The position numbers and the translations under genes were made by a program. From NCBI GenBank assembly GCA_013178275.1, contig JABLWZ010000007.1:98350-162349 (forward strand): a stretch of 64,000 nt of DNA. Direction: 5' to 3'. Within the stretch, counting starts at the first letter, position 1. Every line of letters starts with the position of its first letter. The stretch is from Bacillota bacterium (GTDB taxonomy: Bacteria > Bacillota > Ch66 > Ch109). The notes beneath the pieces are model-generated. The model ran no database searches. It was given only the letters and a program-made list of their open reading frames with translations, and was not told where the DNA came from. Shown here piece after piece: positions 17,448 to 25,149 of the stretch.

Positions 17448-17580
17448 GTTGACAGTACCCCTCATCCCTTATAAGTTCCTGTCGTTTTCATAATGCGGTT
17501 CTCCTGACTTACCGATCAAGCTTTCTATCGCTCCAATTGAAGATTATTCGATTATTTCCACTGTGGTTGACAGTACCCCT
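17448..17580. repeat. Dispersed repeat with 15-bp direct repeats at both ends
   Basis: GTTGACAGTACCCCT occurs at 17448-17462 and 17566-17580, bracketing about 103 bp that matches 39216-39300 elsewhere in the window (AATAATCGA, TTGGAGCGAT, AAGCTT, AGGAGAACCGC all shared on the minus strand). Translated, both copies carry SSIGAI and SLI..K.GEP, although the frames differ. It starts at the FemAB stop codon. Possibly a small mobile or selfish coding repeat. Confidence 0.7.
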
Positions 17581-18728
17581 TAGACCTCGCTCCCCGCCGG
17601 CCTTGGCTCCACCTTCTGTCCCTTCAGGCGCTTCTTGAAATTTATCAACCCATGCACCAGGCTCTGGTAGAGGGGCACCCCCCAGTTCCACAACCAATAG
17701 AAGAACCCGTTGTAGACCAGGTCGTACTCCCCCACGAACTCCGTGTAAACCCCGCCGAACCCCTTCTTGAACCGGTACAGCCCGTACAGCGGGTTGTCCT
17801 CCGTCAGGTTCCCCGGCACCCCCCGGAAGTCGTACAGCGTGCAGCCGTTCTCCTTAGCCCAGGAGATCATCGCCCACTGCAGCAGGTAGTTCGGCATCAC
17901 GTTGCGGTACTCGTTGCTCGACGCCCCGTACAGGTACCACACCTTGTCCCCGAAGATCAGCGCCAGGGTCCCGGCGATAACCTTCCCCTGGTAGTCCGCC
18001 AGGAAGATGCGGCCCAGGCCCTTCTCCACCAGGCGGTCCCACATCGTCTCGAAGTAAGAGTAGTTGCGCACCAGGAAACGGTCGCGCTTCGCCGTCTCCA
18101 GCAGCACCTCGTAAAACACCGGCAGGTCCGCCTTGGTAGCCACCCGCAGCACCACGCCCCGCTTCTCCGCCAGGCGCAGGTTGTAGCGGGTCTTCCCCGC
18201 CAGGTTGTCGAACAGCTCCTTGATGGAGGGGTGGATGTCCATCCGGAACACGAACCGCGGCTGCACCCCCTCGAACCCCTCGTCGCTCCTAGCCGAGCGG
18301 AACCCCAGAGAGAGCAGGAATTCCTTGAACCGCTCGTTCTCCACCGGCACGTCGGGGTCGATCTTCAAGAAGATCCCCTTGTGCTTCCTGGCCACCTCCC
18401 GGGTCGACTCGAAAAGGAACCTCATCAGCTCGCGGTTCCTGATATCCCCCACCGGACCCCGGGGAGCGTAGAAGATGCAGTAGCTCAGGCCCGGCAGCCG
18501 GCGCTTCAGTATCGACAGCGCGGCCACGATCTCGCCGCTGTCCTCCACCACCAGCCTTATCGGCTCCCAGCCGGTAGTCGCCTTTACCTCACCCCACTCG
18601 TAAGACTGAAGAATATGGCCCTTGGGGGCCTTACTTACATAATCGTTATATCTTTCCCGCTCCAAGGCGTCGATCTCGCGATAGCGAAGCTCCAATGTAC
18701 GGTCGTACCTCCCCGAAACAAAATGCAA
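17580..18728 (-). CDS. FemAB-family peptidoglycan aminoacyltransferase
   Basis: 382 residues from ATG at 18728; TTG at 18695 (MELRYREIDALERERYNDYV) with GGGGAGG 12 bases before it is equally plausible. FemX/FemAB enzymes add amino acids from aminoacyl-tRNA to the lipid II side chain. Visible are the paired GNAT-like folds: GHILQSYEWGEVKATTGWEP near the N-terminus, YCIFYAPRGPVGD, LFDNLAGKTRYNLRLAEKRG, and in the second half GTLALIFGDKVWYLYGASS and YDFRGVPGN. Length is within the family range; the helical-arm insertion of some FemAB proteins is absent. Which amino acid is added cannot be read off. It is the first gene of the alr-sppA strand block. Confidence 0.88.
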   Translation of the reverse strand: MHFVSGRYDRTLELRYREIDALERERYNDYVSKAPKGHILQSYEWGEVKATTGWEPIRLVVEDSGEIVAALSILKRRLPGLSYCIFYAPRGPVGDIRNRELMRFLFESTREVARKHKGIFLKIDPDVPVENERFKEFLLSLGFRSARSDEGFEGVQPRFVFRMDIHPSIKELFDNLAGKTRYNLRLAEKRGVVLRVATKADLPVFYEVLLETAKRDRFLVRNYSYFETMWDRLVEKGLGRIFLADYQGKVIAGTLALIFGDKVWYLYGASSNEYRNVMPNYLLQWAMISWAKENGCTLYDFRGVPGNLTEDNPLYGLYRFKKGFGGVYTEFVGEYDLVYNGFFYWLWNWGVPLYQSLVHGLINFKKRLKGQKVEPRPAGSEV

Positions 18729-19111
18729 AAAATAACCTCTCGCTTGCCTGCATGCTACTTACTAGTTTGCTTCCCGCCCAGCCCCCTATACAAAAACCAC
18801 GGGAGCTGTAACAAATCTACAACTAAACTGATTCGCGAATAAGGTCGGATTTCCTGCAAAAATAAAAAGGGGAACCTGTTGGTTCTCAATGAAAATAAAC
18901 AATATATCATTTTAAATTAGCATTTTCTATCTTTCATTCTCATTATCACTTTTAACTATCAAAGCACAGATAACAATAAATATATATAAATGTACAACTC
19001 TATCCAAGTAAAAAATATCATAATATTTTATTGGTAAAATCCGATTATCATATTAGTTCTTCCATGTATTTACAACCAAATATATAATAATTGTAGGCGT
19101 AAGATAACAAT
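18729..19111. other. AT-rich intergenic region
   Basis: 383 bp, clearly richer in A and T than the genes before it; it separates divergent genes and marks the start of the accessory stretch. A small stem (GAACC / GGTTC, 18874-18887) followed by A-rich sequence is the only structure seen. No gene found; promoters for both directions must lie here but none is convincing. Confidence 0.6.
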
Positions 19112-19624
19112 GTGCCTCAGGTGGTGTTTGATCTGGAATTCAGATACAAAGGGAAAAAACAGACCAAGTATATTTTCAGCATTTTATTGGGTCCTTTTAT
19201 GTATTATTTTCTTAACTCTATCTTTCCCAGTTTTTCAAGGTTCGTATCACTTCTATTTTTCTGTCTCGTTTGGACGCTTATCTACGGTTTATTGGCCTAT
19301 TTCGGATACCGGTCCAACCGTGAAGATTCCTCTACCGCTATAAGGTTGGACGACTCGGGGATATCTACTTTGTATAATAAGGCAGTTAAAACCAGTATCC
19401 CATGGGAAAAGGTTAGTGAGGTGTATGTTACATGGTCATCGGTATATCAATACAGTAATGAGCCAGTAAGGCCTTATATAATTGTCATAAAAAGCAAAAC
19501 CTCCAAGATCGAAATAAAAGATGAGATAAACGGGTTTCCACTTTTAGTACGTACCCTTAAGGAACGGTTCGGGGAGCGGTTCAACACCCGCGATCTGCCT
19601 GTGGAGCTTAAGAATCCAAATTGA
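19112..19624 (+). CDS. Small membrane protein, unknown function
   Basis: 170 residues from GTG at 19112. Two membrane helices near the N-terminus (YIFSILLGPFMYYFLNSIFP and LLFFCLVWTLIYGLLAYFGY) are followed by a soluble part of about 100 residues with alternating strands (STAIRLDDSGISTLY, SIPWEKVSEVYVTW, PYIIVIKSKTSKIEIK), the layout of two-helix proteins with a PH-like domain such as YcxB relatives. One of very few plus-strand genes here. No good Shine-Dalgarno site precedes it, so the exact start is unsure. Not recognised further. Confidence 0.65.
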   Translation: MPQVVFDLEFRYKGKKQTKYIFSILLGPFMYYFLNSIFPSFSRFVSLLFFCLVWTLIYGLLAYFGYRSNREDSSTAIRLDDSGISTLYNKAVKTSIPWEKVSEVYVTWSSVYQYSNEPVRPYIIVIKSKTSKIEIKDEINGFPLLVRTLKERFGERFNTRDLPVELKNPN

Positions 19625-19868
19625 CCAGCAGCAACAAGGCGATGATAATAGAACCCAGGATTAAAACGGCTTTCTTTACAGCCGGTGACAGCGTTGTAAT
19701 ATTTCCAATATGGACAATGGTCAAAGTCAGGAGAGCGCCGACTATCAAGACCGCGGTTACGATAGATCTCAGCACAGTAGCATCAAGCATCTTCCCGACA
19801 AAAATAACCGCCGCCAAGCTGAATACAGCAAATGCTATTAGTAAGCTCTTCTCGCTTTTTTCCAACAC
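19608..19868 (-). CDS. Small three-helix membrane protein
   Basis: 86 residues, GTG start behind GGAGG at good spacing. Almost entirely hydrophobic: SLLIAFAVFSLAAVIFVGKM, SIVTAVLIVGALLTLTIVHI and AVLILGSIIIALLLLVNLDS. Ends convergently with the plus-strand gene, overlapping it by 17 bp. Function unknown. Confidence 0.65.
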   Translation of the reverse strand: MLEKSEKSLLIAFAVFSLAAVIFVGKMLDATVLRSIVTAVLIVGALLTLTIVHIGNITTLSPAVKKAVLILGSIIIALLLLVNLDS

Positions 19869-19911
19869 CGATTAACCTCCTGGGAATGTTTCCCCTGATT
19901 CCTTATCAACC

Positions 19912-20214
19912 TTATCTTTTTAAGTCTAAATATTCTTCAATAACTTTCCAACTATACCTAACGCCACTTTTAGACGTTGTCCGGCTTCTATAATATGATA
20001 AAACAGAACCGGCGGGAAAATATTTATTACCTCTTTTATAAACATATCCACCATCAATTAGTTGTTTTAAACCTTCATCTAACTCTACGTCCGTTAATAT
20101 AGCGTGATTTATATAATCTCCGGTATTGATAATACTCGAAAGATCGGTTCCGTTATCCATATCACAGTATATTATTGATAAAAGAATCCAAGTTTCAATT
20201 TTCCTGGGGATCAA
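19912..20214 (-). CDS. Small protein with winged-helix look, unknown function
   Basis: 100 residues from TTG at 20214, chosen because GGGGAGGAA precedes it; the frame continues upstream through repeat-associated sequence without a site. The pattern KIETWILLSIIYCDMDNGTD, then VELDEGLKQLIDGGYVYKRG and NKYFPAG reads like a winged-helix with a beta wing (compare small HTH regulators), but no family was recognised. The C-terminal helix is SWKVIEEYLDLKR. Confidence 0.6.
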   Translation of the reverse strand: MIPRKIETWILLSIIYCDMDNGTDLSSIINTGDYINHAILTDVELDEGLKQLIDGGYVYKRGNKYFPAGSVLSYYRSRTTSKSGVRYSWKVIEEYLDLKR

Positions 20215-20379
20215 ATTCTGTTCCTCCCCAATACTTTGATGGCTTCCCCTAGGGTCCAAACTCCGTGCCAGTTTCGACCCCAGATATGTCAATGGGGGAC
20301 GGTTCCGACTGACAACCCCACCGCCGCAACCCACATTCCAAACTTCTCTTGCCTCCCCGCTGGAAACTCTATTGCACCA

Positions 20380-20645
20380 GTATTCAATCGGCACAAAATA
20401 GTGGGTGAACCCTGCGGGGGCATGAACCCGTTATGGTGCTCTGCGTCTTACTGCCCTGTGAAAGACGGCGGCAAAACAAGGGGCGAGCGACAGGAAGTCG
20501 CGAGAAAGCAAAGGGCAGGATGCGCGTTTTGCTTTTTCCCAACCCCTTTTTGCAGTTGGCTTGAACAGTTGGCAGTACAGCAGAGGGAGTATGGAGCGAC
20601 AGGTCACCGCCAGGGCGAGGCCCAGCCCTGACCAAGATTGAATGC
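20380..20645 (+). repeat. Structured repeat element, copy A
   Basis: Closing stem GTATTCAATC (20380-20389) with GATTGAATGC (20636-20645). Inside: CCCTG-CGG (20410-20417) pairs with CCG-C-CAGGG (20607-20615); CTCTGC (20439-20444) with GCAGAG (20580-20585); TACTGCC (20449-20455) with GGCAGTA (20571-20577). The central domain has GCAAAA...AAGGGG closed by CCCCTT...TTTGC around two hairpins, GCGAC/GTCGC and AAAGCAAA/TTTGCTTT. The same plan with different paired bases appears in copies B and C. The strand follows the closer match to B. Confidence 0.85.
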
Positions 20646-20694
20646 GGCGTTGACCTTTGTCGCGTTGTCACCAATCCTCATCTACCCACCTTTG

Positions 20695-21420
20695 TTACCT
20701 GCTCAATGGCATTTGAATCGACGACCTTGCTGCTACAGTTCTTTCTCTCTCCAGGGCCTTCTTGAGACCATCATTGATTAATATATAATTATACTTGTCA
20801 GCAACAGCGACAAGAATATTCGCTGCAGCACATCTATTCTTATATGACTTGGTTTTTAGCATCTTTATCAGGTCTTTTAGATATTGAGATTGGCCTAACA
20901 AGTATAAACCCTCATAGTAACCTATCCTGGCCGCATTTCTCTTCTCTTCCCTGAGCCCCTTTTCTAATACCGGGATCAGGTCTTTGCCCCCTAATCCTCC
21001 CAAGATCGCGGCCGCGTAACTTCGGACCAGTTCTTTCTTATCATTCAGCAGTTCCTGAATAAAGGGAATGGATCTCTTTGAATCAATATATCCTAATGCT
21101 TGTATAGCTTCGATTCTGATTAATTCGTCGTTGTCATTGAGTCTTTCAATGACAGCATTTTCTGCGTCTTCTCCAGAAAATTCACCAAGTGCTTCTATCG
21201 CATAATAACGGTATTCCGGGTCTTCTTCCTTTAATATTTTTATTAAAGCATGCTTTGCTTTTTGGTGTCCGGTAAAAGCTGACAGCGCTTCTATAGCAGA
21301 AAGTTTGACGGCCTGGTCTTTGTCCTGGAGATATCCCAATATTTTCTCTAAGGATTGGTCATTCAACTCTGCTTTTAAGCTACTTATCTGATCAATCTTG
21401 TTTTCTTGGGATTCGGTCAT
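20695..21420 (-). CDS. HEAT-repeat protein
   Basis: 241 residues from ATG at 21420 with GGGGG ten bases before. About six helical repeats of the HEAT/PBS-lyase type: LEKILGYLQDKDQAVKLSAI, ALIKILKEEDPEYRYYAIEA, VIERLNDNDELIRIEAIQA, FIQELLNDKKELVRSYAAAI, VLEKGLREEKRNAARIGYYE. Such repeats form curved protein-binding scaffolds. Soluble, cytoplasmic, without catalytic motif. It shares strand and close spacing (13 bp) with the small membrane-protein gene upstream, so they may form a pair. Partner unknown. Confidence 0.85.
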   Translation of the reverse strand: MTESQENKIDQISSLKAELNDQSLEKILGYLQDKDQAVKLSAIEALSAFTGHQKAKHALIKILKEEDPEYRYYAIEALGEFSGEDAENAVIERLNDNDELIRIEAIQALGYIDSKRSIPFIQELLNDKKELVRSYAAAILGGLGGKDLIPVLEKGLREEKRNAARIGYYEGLYLLGQSQYLKDLIKMLKTKSYKNRCAAANILVAVADKYNYILINDGLKKALERERTVAARSSIQMPLSR

Positions 21421-21433
21421 TATTACCCCCAAA

Positions 21434-21760
21434 TTAGAAAGGTGAGAAAACGAACATGAAGGCTCCAGAGACGAGGAACATAAGAATAAGCCCTAATAGA
21501 AACACCAATAAACCGATTCCGATAAAACGCCGGTTCTGATCTCTTATAAATACTACAGTAAACACAATCACTAAAATAAAACCGATCAGTGCTAAGGCAC
21601 CGTGTATATTTAATAAAAGCCACAATACTATAATAGGGGAAAAGAATCCTATTATGAAATGAACAACCTTCCTGGCTGTTGCATCCCTATTTCTTTTAGC
21701 TAAATAAGGATCATCATAAGTTTCGCCTTGAGAGCCCTCCGTATTTCCTTCTTTATTCAT
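21434..21760 (-). CDS. Small membrane protein, unknown function
   Basis: 108 residues, ATG at 21760 behind GGAGGAAAT. A polar N-terminus of about 30 residues (EGNTEGSQGETYDDPYLAKR) is followed by three helices: VVHFIIGFFSPIIVLWLLLN, ALALIGFILVIVFTVVFI and FIGIGLLVFLLGLILMFLVS. Upstream of and probably co-transcribed with the HEAT-repeat gene. Confidence 0.75.
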   Translation of the reverse strand: MNKEGNTEGSQGETYDDPYLAKRNRDATARKVVHFIIGFFSPIIVLWLLLNIHGALALIGFILVIVFTVVFIRDQNRRFIGIGLLVFLLGLILMFLVSGAFMFVFSPF

Positions 21761-21808
21761 ATTTCCTCCTACTCCGATGATTTGAAATTATCGCCCCCCA
21801 CCCTTAAC

Positions 21809-22261
21809 TCAACTATATACCATGATATACAGCTTAGAAAGAAATAGCAGAATACCAAAAACAATCATCAACACAGAGATCATTTGATTGAACCACTTTA
21901 TACTCTTTGGCGACATCCGCCCTCGATATAAATGAATGTGGTAAATAAAAACAAAATAATTGGAGATCCCTATCACTATGAGAGCGAGGCTCAATATTAA
22001 AAACACCGGGTCGACTAAGGAGTAAGGTAAGTATTTTAAGGTCAACGCGATAACTACAATCAATAATGCTGCAACACCCTCCGCCCAGATTAAGCATGAC
22101 CCCCACTTGATAAGTAACCGGTCATACTTTAAAACCTCATTTTTGCAGAGTTCCGAACATACCTTGGGACGTCTTGATGAAAACAATTTACCTAATACAG
22201 GGTACTCGATGTAAACCTCTTCAGTAGCTCCTGGTTCATAACAGTAATCGCACCGGTCCAT
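21809..22261 (-). CDS. Membrane protein with N-terminal zinc-finger-like cysteines
   Basis: 150 residues, ATG at 22261 with AAGGAGG. CDYC at residues 4-7 and CSELC near 35-39 could bind zinc; about four membrane helices follow (CLIWAEGVAALLIVVIALTL, PVFLILSLALIVIGISNYFV, NQMISVLMIVFGILLFLSKL). No known family recognised. Member of the run of small membrane genes on the minus strand. Confidence 0.7.
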   Translation of the reverse strand: MDRCDYCYEPGATEEVYIEYPVLGKLFSSRRPKVCSELCKNEVLKYDRLLIKWGSCLIWAEGVAALLIVVIALTLKYLPYSLVDPVFLILSLALIVIGISNYFVFIYHIHLYRGRMSPKSIKWFNQMISVLMIVFGILLFLSKLYIMVYS

Positions 22262-22333
22262 AAAAACCTCCTTGCAGAATGTTAAGGGTAGAAGCGCGGA
22301 CGGTTCTCTCGTTTCCTAAGATTACCCCAGCCC

Positions 22334-22591
22334 CTACCCATCCCGTTCCCCGGGCTCCTTCTCCCCCTTCTCTTTAAGCAGCGAAAGCACCAGCAGCACC
22401 ATCCAGGCCGGCATCCAGAAAGGCCATAGGATAAAAATCGGTGCCGCCAGAAGGTTCAGCCCGAGGATTAAGAACTTGTTTCTCCTATTTTTTAAAAAGG
22501 CTATCAGGGTCGGTACAAAAAATAGTGTCAGTAAGATCAATTCCACCGGTCCAAAGGAGAAATGCGTTAATCTCCCCATGTCCTCACCCAC
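22334..22591 (-). CDS. Small membrane protein resembling superinfection-immunity type
   Basis: 85 residues (GTG at 22591, or ATG at 22579). Two to three helices; the segment LILLTLFFVPTLIAFLKNRR followed by FLILGLNLLAAPIFILWPFW resembles the short T4 Imm-like superinfection-immunity family (P-T-x-I-A-F then N-L-x-x). The C-terminus is charged (KEKGEKEPGERDG). The resemblance is by eye and short, so function is open. Confidence 0.55.
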   Translation of the reverse strand: MGEDMGRLTHFSFGPVELILLTLFFVPTLIAFLKNRRNKFLILGLNLLAAPIFILWPFWMPAWMVLLVLSLLKEKGEKEPGERDG

Positions 22592-22867
22592 TTGAACAAA
22601 CCTATCTCATCCTTTATTCTCCACCCCTCGATAATATCCTCTTCTAGCTACTGCCGCGTTATCTATATAATCCCGGCCGTTGTCAAAGGGTACGGCTCTT
22701 ACTGACACCCCAGCGGCACAGCATTTTTACTTAGACGCGAGAACCGCCCCCGCGTCTGCCCCCGCGTCTGGATTTTGGTGGCATTCTATAAGGTCCTCGC
22801 TCCGTTCTATTTCTGCCCTCGGCTTTAGTACCGACTCACCCCATCTCGCAGGAACCTTCACCACCCA
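22592..22867. other. Intergenic region left of repeat B
   Basis: No gene supported. It carries CCCCCGCGTCTG twice within 16 bases (around 22747-22772) and GC-richer patches than its neighbours, perhaps debris of mobile DNA. Nothing else is recognisable. Confidence 0.5.
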
Positions 22868-23042
22868 GTATTCAATCAACCCCAGATTGTGGACATACTC
22901 TGTGGGGGCATGAGCCCGTTATGGTGCGCATCGTCTTACTGCCCTGTGAAGGCCGAGGCCGAGCAGTTGGCAGTACAGATGCGGGAGTATGGAGCGACAG
23001 GACACCACAGAGTATGGCCCGGCCCTGACCAAGATTGAATAC
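22868..23042 (+). repeat. Structured repeat element, copy B (short form)
   Basis: Closing stem GTATTCAATC (22868-22877) with GATTGAATAC (23033-23042), perfect. ACTCTGTGG (22897-22905) pairs fully with CCACAGAGT (23005-23013); CGCATC (22927-22932) with GATGCG (22978-22983); TACTGCC (22937-22943) with GGCAGTA (22969-22975). The large central domain of copies A and C is missing, so 175 bp remain. The arms differ from copy A yet still pair. Confidence 0.87.
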
Positions 23043-23585
23043 GGCCTTTCATTTTCAAGGCTACCATATCTGCACATAGATAATATAAGTTTATTGGCTA
23101 GACACTTTAGACACAAAACGCAGTTATTACAAAAAACCGGGCCTTGAAATGGCGTCAGCCTTAGTGCATATCAGCTTATTTCACTATGCCGCATTTTTAA
23201 AAGGTAAGATTGGAGCCATAAAAAGCCCCTTTTTAAGCAAAAATGGCGGACTAAACGCGAACTTTTTAAACCCGGCTCTCGGACCTCAGCCGTCATATTT
23301 CTCTGGGTTGAATATGGTCAACAGCTTGATCAGCCGGCGCTCGGAGTAATGACGATAGGAGCCGCACCGCGCCCCTTTGTAGAATACCGGCCTTTCAATG
23401 CCATCGACCACACGCGCACAGCCTTTTATACTGCTTCGCTTATTAAGATAGGTGTAAATAATGGATCTACCCTCGTATAAAAACAAAAATGGCCGCCAAT
23501 TGACAGCCTTTACCTATTACTATACCATAAAAGTACCCTCTATTCCTGCCAAGTATCCGCCGATTTTTCAGGCCATCTACATCCG
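23043..23585. other. Intergenic region right of repeat B
   Basis: 543 bp without a supported gene. Short frames are present but lack ribosome sites and recognisable sequence. Possibly degraded mobile DNA attached to the repeat. Confidence 0.5.
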
Positions 23586-24071
23586 CTATCCCCTGCGGTT
23601 GGCCTCTACCCAGTACTCAAGGGCCTGCGAATACAAGCCGCTCATCTCATCCTCATCCTTAAACGCCCTTCTGGGTACGGCGTAGCAGGAGGACGGCCCA
23701 AACAGGATGCACACGTACTGGTCGTTCCGTTTGACTTCTTTTATCCCGTCCCAGTGGACAGTACGGCTGCCCTTTTCCTTGACGCCCTTATCGCTGACGG
23801 TCAAGGTGTGCTCCCCGATGATGCCCGGCTGGTCCGGCAGTTTTTTGGTCTTTTTCACCGCATTCAGGTAGCTGACACCCAGGGTGGCAAAAAGGATTAT
23901 GGTGTATATGACCCCGATCTGGATGTTGCCCTTAATGAAGAATAGGATAATTACCGGGGCGAAAACCAGGATGAATATCAGATAGCGTTTCCTCATCCTC
24001 GAGATGTTTATCAAAAAATCCCGGTTGATGTTCAGGTAGTCCTCTTCGGTGATGTCATACTTGATCTCCAC
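23586..24071 (-). CDS. YcxB-like membrane protein
   Basis: 161 residues. Typical order of the YcxB family: a short N-terminal strand-helix (MEIKYDITEEDYLNINRDFL), two close membrane helices (LIFILVFAPVIILFFIKGNI and VIYTIILFATLGVSYL), then a PH-like beta domain (GEHTLTVSDKGVKEKGS, VHWDGIKEVKRNDQYVCILF, CYAVPRRAFKDEDE). Function of the family is unknown. Start ATG at 24071 follows GGAGGG at about 10 bases. Confidence 0.8.
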   Translation of the reverse strand: MEIKYDITEEDYLNINRDFLINISRMRKRYLIFILVFAPVIILFFIKGNIQIGVIYTIILFATLGVSYLNAVKKTKKLPDQPGIIGEHTLTVSDKGVKEKGSRTVHWDGIKEVKRNDQYVCILFGPSSCYAVPRRAFKDEDEMSGLYSQALEYWVEANRRG

Positions 24072-24251
24072 GGAGACCCTCCTTTAATGCTCAAAATCAC
24101 CCTCTGCGCCAAGTGCTAAGTTTACCATAAGCCCCTGGCCTGAAAAAGGCCCGCTGTCTATATGTTGCCGGTTCCCTTACCTCAGGCCCCAAAAGGACTA
24201 TAATAAGGTTTGGGCCCTGGATTTCCCCGATTCGAGCCCTTCCTCAGTGAG

Positions 24252-24288
24252 ATACTCCGGCGTTCGTCCGGGGTATTATCATTTTTTC
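24252..24288 (+). terminator. Orphan plus-strand terminator
   Basis: ATACTCCGG / CCGGGGTAT (24252-24260 and 24268-24276, one wobble) followed by TATCATTTTTTCC. No plus-strand gene ends here. A weak TATAAT at 24199-24204 lies about 50 bp before it, so a short non-coding transcript of about 80 nt is conceivable. Confidence 0.4.
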
Positions 24289-24296
24289 CCATGCTC

Positions 24297-24325
24297 GAAA
24301 AGAAACGCCCCCTAGGGGGCGTTTC
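24297..24325 (-). terminator. Intrinsic terminator after the surface-protein gene
   Basis: Perfect stem GAAACGCCCCC / GGGGGCGTTTC with a 2-base centre (24302-24325), followed on the minus strand by TTTTCG. It lies 170 bp beyond the stop of the copper-amine-oxidase-like gene. The rest of 24072-24495 holds the orphan terminator and a long-loop stem AAGAGAGC/GCTCTCTT (24452-24495); no gene seen. Confidence 0.65.
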
Positions 24326-24495
24326 AGACCGTTGGTCATTACTCCTTGGACCACTAGAGAAGTATTCCCATTGCCGTCAGGTGCCTTGGCAAGACCTCTG
24401 CCAATCCGTATCAGGATGGATGTAATCGTACAACTCCTGCCACCTTAGTTCGGAAGAGAGCTTGCTGACATTCTGGTGAACTATTCAGGGCTCTC

Positions 24496-25149
24496 TTAAG
24501 TCGGGTTAGCCGCAGTTTCAGGGGTTGTCGTGTCCGGGGCGGTTGTCTCCGGAGCAGGTTCCGGGTTGGTAGTATCCGGGGTGGTTGTCTCCGGAGCAGG
24601 TTCCGGGTTAGTAGTATCCGGGGTGGTTGTCTCCGGGGTAGGTTCCGGGTTGGTAGTATCCGGGGTGGTCGTCTCCGGGGCAGGTTCCGGGTTGGTAGCG
24701 TCCGGGGTGGTTGTCTCCGGCGCAGGCGGCGTACTTGCCGGACTTGTGATGCTGACCGTCTGGGTGGCCCCGTCCCACGCTACCTGGGCGCCGAGCGCCT
24801 CGGATACAAAGCGTAACGGCACCAGGGTCCGATCATCGACGATCATCCCCGGGGCATCCAATGATACAGATTCATCATTCTTGTATGCGGTTTCGGACCC
24901 GATGGTGAGTTTGATAACAGTGGCGTCTTTAGTCGCGGTAACGGTTTTTGTCGCGTCGTCCCACTGGACAGTCGCGCCCAGGGCTTCGAAGATCACGCGC
25001 ATAGGAACCATTGTCCGATCATTTTCGATTGAAGGTTGTACATCATCAAAAGACAAAGTTTTTCCATCCAGGACTACCTGTGGAGCCGCTTGAACTATAC
25101 CAGTAATGCAGAAAACGAGAAGGAGAGATAGAAGTAAGGCCCTTTTCAT
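24496..25149 (-). CDS. Secreted copper-amine-oxidase-N-domain protein with Pro/Thr repeat tail
   Basis: 217 residues, ATG at 25149 behind GGAGG. A signal peptide (LLLSLLLVFCITGIVQAA) is followed by two halves of the copper amine oxidase N-terminal-like (stalk) domain: DRTMVPMRVIFEALGATVQW and DRTLVPLRFVSEALGAQVAW, residues about 25-133. From about 138 a low-complexity tail repeats A-P-E-T-T-T-P-D-T-T-N-P-E-P five times, probably a cell-wall-spanning spacer. No catalytic or sorting motif, so it should be secreted or loosely wall bound. The domain is common in surface proteins of Clostridia; binding target unknown. Confidence 0.85.
   Translation of the reverse strand: MKRALLLSLLLVFCITGIVQAAPQVVLDGKTLSFDDVQPSIENDRTMVPMRVIFEALGATVQWDDATKTVTATKDATVIKLTIGSETAYKNDESVSLDAPGMIVDDRTLVPLRFVSEALGAQVAWDGATQTVSITSPASTPPAPETTTPDATNPEPAPETTTPDTTNPEPTPETTTPDTTNPEPAPETTTPDTTNPEPAPETTAPDTTTPETAANPT
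24528..24735. repeat. Five tandem 42-bp coding repeats
   Basis: About five near-identical 42-bp units, each encoding 14 residues of the Pro/Thr tail. Differences are single substitutions (Ala/Thr changes), so the array is young or kept uniform by slippage and unit number probably varies among strains. Confidence 0.85.

Noticed and set aside
20270..20320. GGGGGACGGTTCC near 20296 as a REP-type mobile element
   Set aside because: A similar short phrase occurs in repeats of related bacteria, but a single occurrence in this window without inverted structure is not enough.
23286..23486. 66-codon minus-strand frame in the gap right of repeat B
   Set aside because: No ribosome site, no recognisable sequence and overlapping other short frames; not supported as a gene.
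24528..24735. Regular repeats as a CRISPR array
   Set aside because: Units are adjacent without spacers and are in frame inside a secreted protein; no cas genes nearby.
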